A DNA stretch of 64,000 nucleotides from Leptospiraceae bacterium. Its GTDB lineage: Bacteria > Spirochaetota > Leptospiria > Leptospirales > Leptospiraceae. Location: positions 1-64,000 of the forward strand of contig JACKPB010000002.1 in the NCBI GenBank assembly GCA_024233875.1, written 5' to 3'. Made by a program: the position numbers and the translations under genes. Below, one piece after another: positions 43,719-53,077 of this stretch. The notes below the pieces were generated by a model. The model saw only the letters and a list, made by a program, of their open reading frames with translations. It ran no database searches and was not told where the DNA came from. The stretch's first letter is position 1, and the number at the start of each line of letters is the position of its first letter.

Positions 43719-46145
43719 ATGAAAAAGCGATTTGAATTTCTTATTCAAAGAATGATTCCAGTTTTTCTACTTTGTTTTCTGTATCTTATATCCTGCAGCA
43801 AGCCTCCTGACTACCCGAAGATAGAAAACGGAACTCTCGATTTGAGAAACTGGAGTTTAGTTGAAAAAGGGATTGTTCCTTTGGAAGGAAATTGGGAATT
43901 TTACAGAAATCAAATCTTAAGTTCAGAGGATGATTTTACTCATTCAAAAAAACAATATACCCATGTTCCTTCCACCTGGGAGGACACACCGATGGGATTT
44001 GCCACCTATCGACTACGGGTCTTGATCTCTCCGGAACTACAGAAGGGTCAACCGATTGCTATAAAAACATTTGAATTAGGAACTTCTTATTCAGTGTTTA
44101 TCAATGGAGTAAAATCAATAGATGTCGGAACCGTTTCCGATACTCCTGAAAAAGCAGTTTCAGATTATCAAACCAAAATCGTAGTGCTACCTAACGACAG
44201 AGAAATCATAGACATAGTAATTCAGATTTCAAATTATCGACACTCTCAGGGGGGATTCTGGCATCAGTTACTAATCGGATCTTTTGATAATATTTTACAG
44301 GATAAGATTATCAATCTGGGTATAGAACTTTTTTCTACAGGTGCACTTTTCTTAATGGGTCTTTACCAATTGACTATATTTTCCTATCGGAAAAAAGAAA
44401 TCCCCAATCTATTCTTCTCCTTACTCTGCTTTCTATTTGCAATACGTCCCGGTATTACAGGAGAATATTTTATTAATAATTTTATAGATAATTTACCCTG
44501 GAGTTATATCATACATACAGACTATCTGACTATGAATCTCAGTAGTGGAGTCTTTATTATTTACCTGAGAACCCTTTTCCCGAAAGATATTCCCATTCGA
44601 ATTTCCAAAATAAACAGTTATGTGTCCTTTCTTTTTGTCTTCTCGGTTCTGGTACTTCCTATCTATCATTTTACTTATATAGTTATCTCAATGCATATCA
44701 ATATAACGATTACTCTGTTGATCATATTCTACACTACGATCAAAGCCATTCAAAATCATAGGGACAGTGCATTCGTCTTCTTTATAGGGGGATTTATTGT
44801 AATCCTTACCGTTATCAATGATATATTGTATGATTATTCTCTAATACTATCCGCAAACAAGGCGCCTTTCGGATTTTTATTTTTTATTTTCTCTCAGGCT
44901 TTCTTTTTATCAAAACGAATTTCAAAATCGATGAAGGATGTCGAAGATTTTTCTCAGAATTTGGAAGAGAAAGTTATTCTCAGAACAGAAGAACTCAGAC
45001 TTGCTAAAGAAGAAGCCATTCAGGCCAATCATTCCAAGAGCGAATTTTTAGCCATGATGAGTCATGAAATCCGTACTCCCATGAATGGTATCCTCGGAAT
45101 GTCCAGACTACTTCTGGATACGAAGATGACACAGGACCAGAGAGATTATTCCCGTGATATTGTTTTCAGTGCGGAAAGTCTATTGAATATCATCAATGAT
45201 ATTTTGGATTTTTCTAAAATAGAATCGGGGAAAATGGAAGTAGAAAGTATTCCATTTTCCCTGAAGGAATGTATGACGAATATTCAGAATCTCTTTCGAA
45301 TCAAAGCGGAGGAAAAAGGGATTCTTCTGGAATTTGAATTTTCGGAAAACAATCCGGATCACATTCAATCGGATCCAACCAGACTGAGACAGATTCTTCT
45401 CAACCTGATAAGCAATGCACTCAAATTTACACATCACGGTAAAATTACAATCATAGTAGAGACCGTTTCCCGAACATCCTCTGAGATTGTATTGGGATTT
45501 CGTATCATAGATACCGGAATAGGAATCGCAGAAGAAAAGCTGAATAAACTCTTCCAGCCGTTTTCACAGGTGGATTCTTCTATTTCGAGAAAATACGGTG
45601 GAACGGGATTGGGTTTGATCATATCCAAAAAATTGGTAAATTTAATGGGTGGGGATATCTCCATAAAGAGTAAGTTGAGCGAAGGAACTTCTTTTTACTT
45701 TACTATCAAGGTGATTCCGGTGGAACAAATTGAAATTAGCAAATCAAAACCCTTAGAAAACAATATCGAGAATCCCATCAGAATTTTGGTTGCGGAAGAT
45801 AATGAAGTCAATAAAAGATTGATCAATAAACTATTCAAAAAAATTGGATATGAAATAGATCTGGTTTCTAACGGATTGGAAGCCGTCCAAAAAAATAAAG
45901 AAAAGAGCTATGATATTATCTATATGGATATCCAGATGCCTGAAATGGATGGAGTTGAGGCAACCAAACTTATAAGATCCGATCCGGATTCTATTCATCC
46001 TTATATCATAGCGCTCACGGCCAATGCAATGACCGGGGATAGAGAAAAGTATCTCTCCCTGGGAATGGATGAGTACTTGAGTAAGCCAATTTCTCAGGAT
46101 GCTCTTGTTGAAAGTTTGGATAAATATATAAGCTGGAAAAATTGA
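43719..46145 (+). CDS. Membrane hybrid histidine kinase (7TMR-DISM sensor, HisKA, HATPase, receiver)
   Basis: An 808-residue hybrid sensor kinase. A lipobox-like leader (FLYLISC, C27) precedes a periplasmic 7TMR-DISMED2-like beta domain (about 30-185; YTHVPSTWED and FATYRLRVLI). Seven membrane helices follow (about 190-400), then a short coil, HisKA with H449 (AMMSHEIRTPMNG), HATPase (about 550-670, DTGIGIAEEK, GGTGLGL) and a receiver with D737 (MDIQMPEMDG). Its transmitter-receiver half is closely related to that of the protein at 21604, so the two could share partners. No output domain is present; a separate regulator or phosphotransfer protein is expected. Ligands are likely carbohydrate-like by family, unproven. 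Confidence 0.92.
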   Translation: MKKRFEFLIQRMIPVFLLCFLYLISCSKPPDYPKIENGTLDLRNWSLVEKGIVPLEGNWEFYRNQILSSEDDFTHSKKQYTHVPSTWEDTPMGFATYRLRVLISPELQKGQPIAIKTFELGTSYSVFINGVKSIDVGTVSDTPEKAVSDYQTKIVVLPNDREIIDIVIQISNYRHSQGGFWHQLLIGSFDNILQDKIINLGIELFSTGALFLMGLYQLTIFSYRKKEIPNLFFSLLCFLFAIRPGITGEYFINNFIDNLPWSYIIHTDYLTMNLSSGVFIIYLRTLFPKDIPIRISKINSYVSFLFVFSVLVLPIYHFTYIVISMHINITITLLIIFYTTIKAIQNHRDSAFVFFIGGFIVILTVINDILYDYSLILSANKAPFGFLFFIFSQAFFLSKRISKSMKDVEDFSQNLEEKVILRTEELRLAKEEAIQANHSKSEFLAMMSHEIRTPMNGILGMSRLLLDTKMTQDQRDYSRDIVFSAESLLNIINDILDFSKIESGKMEVESIPFSLKECMTNIQNLFRIKAEEKGILLEFEFSENNPDHIQSDPTRLRQILLNLISNALKFTHHGKITIIVETVSRTSSEIVLGFRIIDTGIGIAEEKLNKLFQPFSQVDSSISRKYGGTGLGLIISKKLVNLMGGDISIKSKLSEGTSFYFTIKVIPVEQIEISKSKPLENNIENPIRILVAEDNEVNKRLINKLFKKIGYEIDLVSNGLEAVQKNKEKSYDIIYMDIQMPEMDGVEATKLIRSDPDSIHPYIIALTANAMTGDREKYLSLGMDEYLSKPISQDALVESLDKYISWKN

Positions 46146-46231
46146 TTTTGGAGAAATACCGCAACTCCTCGGAAGAAGAGGAAAGTCTTTTCAGATCCAC
46201 TATTGGATAGGGTTACATTTACGGTTTCAGT

Positions 46232-46969
46232 TCAAAGAGCAATGAGATAGGCTACACCGATTCCGAAAACTGCAAATCCTAAAAACAGACCGATGTTTAC
46301 TAAGAAACTGTCGAATATATTGGTTTTTAATTTTGGGATTGATTCTGAAATATAGATCGTGCCTGATCTTTCCCGAGTATTTATTGTATTTGTAGCAAGG
46401 ATAGATTCATTCAGGAACGCAAGTAGATATACCTGTTCTCCGACAGAGAGGCTTGATTCAAAGACGGATAGATTTATTGTCAAGGATTCATATTTTGAAA
46501 CATCGATACCGAGATGAATGAGTTGTTCTTTCAATTTCAAGTCGGCTTTAGAAAAATAAGAAATAGTTTTTTTAATTTGTGATACAAATACTTGAAGTGA
46601 TGATTCTTCGACCGGAGCGGATGCCTGAATGGTTATGGAAAGTTGATTGGAACGAATGGAAAAAGGGGCAACTTCTTCTTTATCCAGAATCGTTTTCGGG
46701 ATTTGTTTGGGATGGTATTCTTCAATAAATGTCTTATAGTAAACACAGGATTTTTGTGCGATCGGTGAAATAAAGGTTTCTGCTTCGGGCTGAACGATTC
46801 CTTGAATCAAACAATACTTTCCGATTTCAATTTTCTCTTTCACGATAGATCCATTGTTTATTTGAAAGAATAATACAATTATTGATTTCAATTGAGTAAA
46901 TATTCCGATCCCGATGAGAATTAGAATCAGGAGTAGTACGAAGTAGAAAATTGTTCCAATACTATCCAT
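46232..46969 (-). CDS. Membrane protein with GIDE-like domain
   Basis: A 245-residue protein: one N-terminal membrane helix (about 5-30), a soluble domain (about 45-210) and one C-terminal helix (about 220-243). The soluble domain starts GKYCLIQGIVQPEAETFISP and continues SCVYYKTFIEEY, which resembles the GIDE (MUL1-type) domain of bacterial membrane proteins often paired with DUF3592. There is no RING finger, so no ligase activity is implied. It directly follows the DUF3592-like gene (2 bases apart), so both form an operon. Function unknown, perhaps envelope-related. Confidence 0.62.
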   Translation of the reverse strand: MDSIGTIFYFVLLLILILIGIGIFTQLKSIIVLFFQINNGSIVKEKIEIGKYCLIQGIVQPEAETFISPIAQKSCVYYKTFIEEYHPKQIPKTILDKEEVAPFSIRSNQLSITIQASAPVEESSLQVFVSQIKKTISYFSKADLKLKEQLIHLGIDVSKYESLTINLSVFESSLSVGEQVYLLAFLNESILATNTINTRERSGTIYISESIPKLKTNIFDSFLVNIGLFLGFAVFGIGVAYLIAL

Positions 46970-46971
46970 TT

Positions 46972-47424
46972 TTAATTCCTCGACTGAAATGAGAGGAAGA
47001 AAAGAATCACACCTATGGATGATAAAAAAATCAAAAAAATTCCGATAAGTTTGTCATACAGGAAAGAATCCTTTGTTTGAATCTGATTGTGGTTGATTTC
47101 GATTTGATGGGGGTTCGCTGGTTTTAGCAGTAAAGAAATCGTTTGACCTTTGATGAATTTTGTAGATTCATTCCGTGAGTTTATTATTTTGCCTGTAAAT
47201 TTTTTAGAATCAAAATCATATTCAATCGATAAAATAGAAGTTATGAGAGTTGGATCATCAATATAGTTTAATGATTCAATGGCCTGTATCTTTCCTTCTA
47301 TATTTAATTTGGAGTCATAGCGGTCTTTGAAGTTCCTTATCTCGGAGATAGTATGAAAATATCCATAGGAACCGATGAAGATTAGTACGATCGAAACAAT
47401 CCTAGTGATTGATTTGTTTTGCAT
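46972..47424 (-). CDS. DUF3592-like two-helix membrane protein
   Basis: A 150-residue protein with one helix at each end (about 8-25 and 126-146) and a beta-rich middle of about 90 residues. The centre has KGQTISLLLKPANPHQIEIN, the characteristic G..v.v.y.P.nP pattern of DUF3592. It precedes the GIDE-like gene by 2 bases. The 372-base gap upstream (47425-47796) has no gene. It contains a weak relic of the hairpin-array unit (GGGTCTGTCGAAGT near 47463), the motif CCCTGAGCGTAGCCGAAGGG near 47640 and a hairpin CCCCACA/TGTGGGG (47700-47717). Confidence 0.65.
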   Translation of the reverse strand: MQNKSITRIVSIVLIFIGSYGYFHTISEIRNFKDRYDSKLNIEGKIQAIESLNYIDDPTLITSILSIEYDFDSKKFTGKIINSRNESTKFIKGQTISLLLKPANPHQIEINHNQIQTKDSFLYDKLIGIFLIFLSSIGVILFFLSFQSRN

Positions 47425-47796
47425 AGATTTAGTCTACCTCAAAAATAGATTCATAAAATGATGGGTCTGTCGAAGTTTCCCCTATTGAGATTAACTTTTT
47501 GTACTCATCTTAGGAAGATTGCTAAAAAAAGAAATGAATTTTTAATAGGGATCCATTATTAACTACTGGATGATTTTTCGTGGATCCTTTAAAGGATGGA
47601 ATGCAAAATCATAACACACCAACATAGAATTCCTGTTCCCTGAGCGTAGCCGAAGGGCAGAGTTTCCTAAGAGTTTCTATTTCCCATTGCATAGATTGAC
47701 CCCACAGGATTGTGGGGGCATTTCGCAGAGATGGCGATTCTTGGAGTGACTGAACTAACGTAAACAAATGTGATATCTCTCAGATGATTTCCTAAC

Positions 47797-49362
47797 TTAT
47801 CCTTTCAAATACTCCACAAATCGATCGGCTAACTCTTTTAAAATTTCAACAGGTTCGGAATTGCATTTTCCTTTGTTTTGTTCGATTCTCCAATCTCCTA
47901 AATTTCCACGTACCAACTCAAGAGTAGATGACTGTTTTTTATAACTCAGATGAAAGATTCGACTGGTTTGATCTAATACTTCTTGGTAGTACGCACCCAC
48001 ACAATGCTTCATCCTCTTACCTTCTTCCTGAAGTTCTTTGGGGGTAAACAGCTCGATGATTTCCAGACTATTGTTTTTAAATTTCTCCTGAAAATCAGAA
48101 ATGTCTCTAGATTTTCTAAGTTTTTCATAGAAAGAATGGATCTTACTGGTTTGATTGTGATACATCCAATACTTTCTAAGAAGAATCGATTTCGATAGAC
48201 ATAGTTTATGATTTTCGATCGCAAACTTCCAGACCTCCCTTCCAAAATTTATTTCTAATTTTTTAAGGATTCGATAGATTCTGAGTATATCTTTTAAAGA
48301 ATAGTTACTCAATACATATCCGAGATCATGTTGGTAGGATATCTCTTGTAAATTTCTGATTTCCTTATGGCTCAATTGTTTTGGTTGATTCGATAACTGC
48401 TTTTCTGTTAATATCTCTCTCCTGAGCAACTCCGGTGCTAATTTATAAATGGATTGAAAATTCAGTTTTTCTATTTTCCCAGCATTTCCATATAGAAAAT
48501 GAAAATAAATTTTATGAAAATCTTTACTTTCATCTCTTGCTATTGGAAAATAGCTTACTTCATTACTTGATTTCAAAGGTTTGAGTTTAAGTATTGGTCC
48601 TGATTTTTTAATTTCAAAATACTTTTGTAAGATAGATCGATACTTTAGAAGAATCATATATACTTTGGGTTCATTGGGCAGATAAAAAGAAGTATCTTCA
48701 TGGGTGAAGAGTAGGATTCGTTTTAGTTCTATTTCTGGATTCAAATAAAGTTCTTTCGGTAGAGTCTCATAGGTCTTCAATACTGAGTAGATATGGTTCT
48801 CTGCAGAAAACTCAAAATATTTCTTGCGGTTATCGATATCCTCGTAACGGAAAACAGTCTTCACAATTCTAGTCTCGAGAAGATCTTTAAATTCTGGACC
48901 ATATACAAATCTCCCATTAAAATAACAGATTCGATCCAGATTCAATTTGGAATTTTGTACTACAAAATCCAAAGCATCTACATCAGAAAAATAATAAGAT
49001 CTGGAATTGAGATTTTTCTCAAAACAAAACTCAAACTCTTCCATTTCTAGATCTGATTTCGCATGTTCTTGCACCCAATCCGGACAATAGTACCAATCCT
49101 CATCCTCATCCTCTTCCTCGAAACGATCTTGATACTCATCTTGGAATACCTGATACAATTTTTCAGATGGAAGATGGTCTGTTTTTTTGAGAGTGAGTTC
49201 GCCTGGAGTAAAACTCTTCAGAATTCCTTTTTGAAATAAAAAGTATTCGTATACAGTTCTACCGATAAGTATCGACTGCTCTTTTCGGATCCTCTCCGCA
49301 TTGATTCCTACATTCGCTAAGACCTTTTCAAACTCAGGAATGTATTCACAGTTAATGGTCAT
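47797..49362 (-). CDS. PcfJ-like protein, paralogue 1
   Basis: A 521-residue protein. The C-terminal about 80 residues match the PcfJ-like pattern: LQEEGKRMKHCVGAYYQE (H453, C454), then IFHLSYKKQSSTLEL and RIEQNKGKCN. The N-terminus, IPEFEKVLANVGINAERIRK followed by SILIGRTVYEYFLFQKGIL, is shared with the two other paralogues at 49976 and 51632. PcfJ was first described on an enterococcal conjugative plasmid and its role is not established. The start ATG 49362 is preceded by GAGGTTAAG, the same leader found before paralogue 3. The rest is Leu/Lys-rich, mostly helix. Accessory origin is likely. Confidence 0.75.
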   Translation of the reverse strand: MTINCEYIPEFEKVLANVGINAERIRKEQSILIGRTVYEYFLFQKGILKSFTPGELTLKKTDHLPSEKLYQVFQDEYQDRFEEEDEDEDWYYCPDWVQEHAKSDLEMEEFEFCFEKNLNSRSYYFSDVDALDFVVQNSKLNLDRICYFNGRFVYGPEFKDLLETRIVKTVFRYEDIDNRKKYFEFSAENHIYSVLKTYETLPKELYLNPEIELKRILLFTHEDTSFYLPNEPKVYMILLKYRSILQKYFEIKKSGPILKLKPLKSSNEVSYFPIARDESKDFHKIYFHFLYGNAGKIEKLNFQSIYKLAPELLRREILTEKQLSNQPKQLSHKEIRNLQEISYQHDLGYVLSNYSLKDILRIYRILKKLEINFGREVWKFAIENHKLCLSKSILLRKYWMYHNQTSKIHSFYEKLRKSRDISDFQEKFKNNSLEIIELFTPKELQEEGKRMKHCVGAYYQEVLDQTSRIFHLSYKKQSSTLELVRGNLGDWRIEQNKGKCNSEPVEILKELADRFVEYLKG

Positions 49363-49592
49363 TATCTTAACCTCTTAAATAAAATGAGATTAGGCTCTGG
49401 GTGGGTCTTTACTCCTTTTTGTGATACCGTTCATTGTTTCCTCCATGAAATCCTTTCGCCATCCGTGGCAAGTATAGGTTTGACTAAAGGTTTATTGAAT
49501 AAATTACATTTTTTTTTGGAAAAAGTGAAAATTGGGGTTCGGCTCCGCTCACCCACCATTGGGTAGGTTCACCCACCGATGATGATTCGATT

Positions 49593-49883
49593 TACACGCC
49601 GAAAGCCGTCATTGTAAAGACAGCACTCGTTGAGGCAAAAGTGAGTCCCTAGAAAGCGGAAAAAGCCTTGACTTCCATAGAAAATACATACACTTCCAGT
49701 ATTGAAGTTGCCATTATGGAGAATTCTACAGAAAAGATTGTGCCTTTCAAGATAGCGGATCCCGGAATTCGCTTCTTAGCTCTCGAAAATCACTTGAGAT
49801 TTTATGAGATACTCCTGTATACCATAATAGAACTTATGGTGACACTTTTGATTGCAGTGGTTGTCAGGATACTATTGATTTAG
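49593..49883 (+). pseudogene. Possible gene remnant with one in-frame stop
   Basis: One reading frame from 49593 to 49883 is broken by a single TAG at about 49650. It reads YTPKAVIVKTALVEAKVSP, stop, KAEKALTSIENTYTSSIEVA and ends in a hydrophobic helix (IIELMVTLLIAVVVRILLI). No start with a ribosome binding site is seen. The remainder of the gap between the two PcfJ-like genes (49363-49592) holds repeated GGTTC/CACCCACC motifs near 49535-49580 and nothing coding. Confidence 0.3.
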
Positions 49884-49975
49884 AGTTTGTCTCTGATCAT
49901 CCTCATGTGTGGAGCCAGTTTCCTAAGGGAAAAGAGCAATTACTTTTAAAAATAAGTATTCAACTTGATTCGATT

Positions 49976-51415
49976 ATGGAAACGTTTACAAAGACAGAAA
50001 CAAAAATCAAAAAACAAATCTTTGAAACTAGGATTCCTGAATTCAATCGACTTCTGGAAACTTTGGGATTTGATCTCTACGAACTTCTACTGAAACGATG
50101 CATTCTCTCCGGGCAGTTCTTAGAGGATTTTTTATATCATAGGGTAGGTAGGATTTCTGAATACCATCCTGAAAGTTATCATGTACTCTCCGCTAAGCCA
50201 TTAAAGAAAATTCCTTCTAAGATTCGAAAGACTGAAACTTGTATTCATCCATTTTCAAAATTAAAATTCGAAGAATTGTATTCCGAACCCATTGATCAAA
50301 TATTTTCTCATATATTTTTTCTAAATAAGAATCAGATTGTTTTTTACCAGAATACGATCTATTGTACTGACGAATTTCTGAAGTATTTGGATTCCGGAAA
50401 AATTCTAATCAAACAAATCAATTTACAGAATTTGCGAGAATATCTATACGTATGGAAAAGCTTATCTCCCGAAGAATCCCTGGATTTTGAACTAAATTTA
50501 TTATGCGAAGTGCATAGGTATTCCACCGGTCCAATTCAGAAAATCCTTACTGATCTCAAACAGGACGATTTGAAATTATTTCTTTCCTTTTTGGTGAAAT
50601 TTTTCTCTGTGAGCATAGAGGGTGATACAATTAGTTTATTGAATTCAATGAAATTAAAGATCGATGATTCCTCTCCCTACGGAATTGGTACGACTGAGAG
50701 AACAAAGAATGATTATATTTATTCTATAAAAATTGATAAGAAAGTCTTTCAAGAAGGAATCTTTCAATACAATCTAGCTCTATTTAAAAAATTGAACCGG
50801 CCCCATTTGAATGAAAAATTAGATTTAAAATCTCTGTTTTTTTACAGAAAAAAATTAACGGTGAGAACACTCCTGCAGTTGGATATGATATGTAAATATG
50901 AAAAAACCTTAAGCTACTATAGGGACGAATTTAGAAAGTATCAATTGATCAGAACCGGAAAATTCAATCAAATTCAATTTTTAATGATCCTGTTGCATTT
51001 GATAGAAAGAAGACGGAAGAAATATGGAAAGTTTATTCCCATCCTGATTCTATATCTAAGATATATTTATCATGCGCAGGATTCCAGTATTCTCTCCAAT
51101 TCTGAATTTCATTCTTTAGTCGGGAAGTTTGTCGTGAATCATCAACCTGTAATTATTTATGTTGATAATTTTGTTGCTGAATATACAAGAAAATACTTTC
51201 GTTTCCCAACCAATCTTATCGATTTTGAAAGTATCGAAGGAGATCATTTTTTTATCAGGTTCAATGAACAGGAATCGTACCTAATTGCTTCCTATGATGA
51301 AAATTTGAATCGTTGGGAGAGCCTTTTCCATTGGTCCTTTCGTGGAACAGAACCGGATCCACAGCTCCAGAAAATTGCTCATGAACTACATCTCTACCGT
51401 CTTTTCTTAGGGTGA
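49976..51415 (+). CDS. PcfJ-like protein, diverged paralogue 2 lacking the HC motif
   Basis: About 479 residues from ATG 49976; the frame extends to GTG 49907. The N-terminus TRIPEFNRLLETLGFDLYEL then RCILSGQFLEDFLYHRVGRI aligns with paralogues 1 and 3. The C-terminal domain has lost the H-C-V/I-G core: at that place it reads LVGKFVVNHQPVIIYVDNFV, yet the following HFFIRFNEQESYLIASYDE still matches the strand after it. This would be an inactivated paralogue or one with a changed role. It is Lys/Ile-rich and AT-rich like its surroundings. Confidence 0.62.
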   Translation: METFTKTETKIKKQIFETRIPEFNRLLETLGFDLYELLLKRCILSGQFLEDFLYHRVGRISEYHPESYHVLSAKPLKKIPSKIRKTETCIHPFSKLKFEELYSEPIDQIFSHIFFLNKNQIVFYQNTIYCTDEFLKYLDSGKILIKQINLQNLREYLYVWKSLSPEESLDFELNLLCEVHRYSTGPIQKILTDLKQDDLKLFLSFLVKFFSVSIEGDTISLLNSMKLKIDDSSPYGIGTTERTKNDYIYSIKIDKKVFQEGIFQYNLALFKKLNRPHLNEKLDLKSLFFYRKKLTVRTLLQLDMICKYEKTLSYYRDEFRKYQLIRTGKFNQIQFLMILLHLIERRRKKYGKFIPILILYLRYIYHAQDSSILSNSEFHSLVGKFVVNHQPVIIYVDNFVAEYTRKYFRFPTNLIDFESIEGDHFFIRFNEQESYLIASYDENLNRWESLFHWSFRGTEPDPQLQKIAHELHLYRLFLG

Positions 51416-51631
51416 GAATTCTATTTTTTATTTCGAAAAATGGAAAATTTTCAAATTGATGATCCTTCTTCAAAAAAAAAATAATTTCCTGTAATCTTTT
51501 TATCTTATTTTCCTTCTAAGATATAATGCCAGGGATGGCGAAACACTCATCAGGGAGGATGAAATGAAACTCTATCGAATAGGATACCTCGACCCGCACA
51601 TATAATCTCAAGTTGAATTGAGGTTAAGGCT

Positions 51632-53062
51632 ATGCTATACATTGAGCAGTTTCCGGAGTTCGGAAGGGTCTTAACGGATATGGGATTGGATGCAGAATCG
51701 CTCCGGAAACATAGGTGCATCCTTTCAGGTCAAACCATATCCGAATACTATCTAGCACAAAAGGGAATTCTAAAAGAATTTAGAAGATCTCTTATATCCG
51801 TTACAGGTTACGAAGATTTTGAAGAACTTGAAAATGGAACAATCGATCTATATTCACGTCATTCTATAGAAAAGGTTGAAAATAAAAAGTATTTAGAAGA
51901 GCTAGATATATTAAAGAAAAAAGGATACGATAAAAAAGTTTTATTTCATAGTATTATATCCCCAATTAATTTATACAATATTGTATATTTTGAAGGTCAA
52001 TTCATCTATAATTCAGAATTTTTAGATCTTGTTTCTACCCGACAATTGAGATGTAAAAATCCTAATCTGGACACAGCAATTCAAATGTTTCAGCTTTCTA
52101 AAAATCTTCCCAAAGGGTTGTATATCAATTTAGAAAAAGAATTGTTACGGGTGGTTTACCAAACTGAAAAATTCAAAGGTAAGATTGAGTCAAAAGAATA
52201 TTCTGTTGGAGAGGATCTGGAAAGTTATTTGGAATTGAGTAAGTATTTTGGTGTTGAATTATCGAAAAAGAAAATCAAAATTAGAAATTCTTTTTATTTG
52301 AAGAAAGAAAAGCATCCGGGTTTTAGTGTAGTAAAAAAATCTAAAAAGACCCGTAATTTTCTACCAATTCATCCTCTCTATTTTGATCTTGAATTTGGCG
52401 ATGTTTCTAAAATCTGTAATCATAATTATACCTTATTGAGAGAAAGCAATTTAATACAATGTATTCATCCATCTTTTTTTTATAGTTTAAAAAAACAAAT
52501 TAGTTTGGAAGAAAAAAGTCTATTAGAATTCTACTATGCTACTCCTTATTTCCAAAATAAACAAAATCTAAGTTTTCAGAGGACTGTGATTTTAGCAAAA
52601 GAACTAAAGAAGAGAATTGCAGAATATGGAAAAAGAATTAACTTGGTATGTGAACAAATTAAATCTGTAAAGAGAGCTAAAATCGAAGAATTTTTAAATG
52701 AGAGAGTAAAATTATATAACCCAGAGAATCCTATCTATAGATTTTTGAAGTCACTTTCGGATGAATATAGTATCACAGAACTCAATACAAAGGAAGAATT
52801 GATTCGAGAAGGTATATTCATGAAACATTGTATAGGAAATTATTCGATAAACTCTCATAGAAAGTATTTTCATCTTAGGTATCAAAATGAATCTTCTACT
52901 ATTGAATTGTTCGCTAGGGGATATATTTATAGCGTGTCACAGCACACTTCTTTCCAGAACACTATTCCACACCCCAAATTAAAAGAATTGGGACAAAAAC
53001 TATGCAGTTATATCAATTTTTATGCTATTGTTGAGGGAGTTCGGATTGATAGCGGCAGGTAA
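51632..53062 (+). CDS. PcfJ-like protein, paralogue 3
   Basis: A 476-residue protein with the same start, FPEFGRVLTDMGLDAESLRK then CILSGQTISEYYLAQKGILK, and an intact C-terminal core REGIFMKHCIGNYSIN (H399, C400) followed by FHLRYQNESSTIEL. ATG 51632 is preceded by GAGGTTAAGG as in paralogue 1. In the 216-base gap before it is a tiny frame with a strong ribosome binding site (GGGAGGATGAA then ATG 51564 and 13 codons, MKLYRIGYLDPHI), which may be a leader or nothing. The stop (53062) lies just before the helicase remnant. Confidence 0.72.
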   Translation: MLYIEQFPEFGRVLTDMGLDAESLRKHRCILSGQTISEYYLAQKGILKEFRRSLISVTGYEDFEELENGTIDLYSRHSIEKVENKKYLEELDILKKKGYDKKVLFHSIISPINLYNIVYFEGQFIYNSEFLDLVSTRQLRCKNPNLDTAIQMFQLSKNLPKGLYINLEKELLRVVYQTEKFKGKIESKEYSVGEDLESYLELSKYFGVELSKKKIKIRNSFYLKKEKHPGFSVVKKSKKTRNFLPIHPLYFDLEFGDVSKICNHNYTLLRESNLIQCIHPSFFYSLKKQISLEEKSLLEFYYATPYFQNKQNLSFQRTVILAKELKKRIAEYGKRINLVCEQIKSVKRAKIEEFLNERVKLYNPENPIYRFLKSLSDEYSITELNTKEELIREGIFMKHCIGNYSINSHRKYFHLRYQNESSTIELFARGYIYSVSQHTSFQNTIPHPKLKELGQKLCSYINFYAIVEGVRIDSGR

Positions 53063-53077
53063 GGCGTGGTTGGTTGA

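Noticed and set aside
51564..51605. 13-codon frame with a strong ribosome binding site before PcfJ paralogue 3
   Set aside because: Too short to judge; no regulatory peptide pattern or attenuator hairpin was seen, so it is only mentioned in the gene entry.
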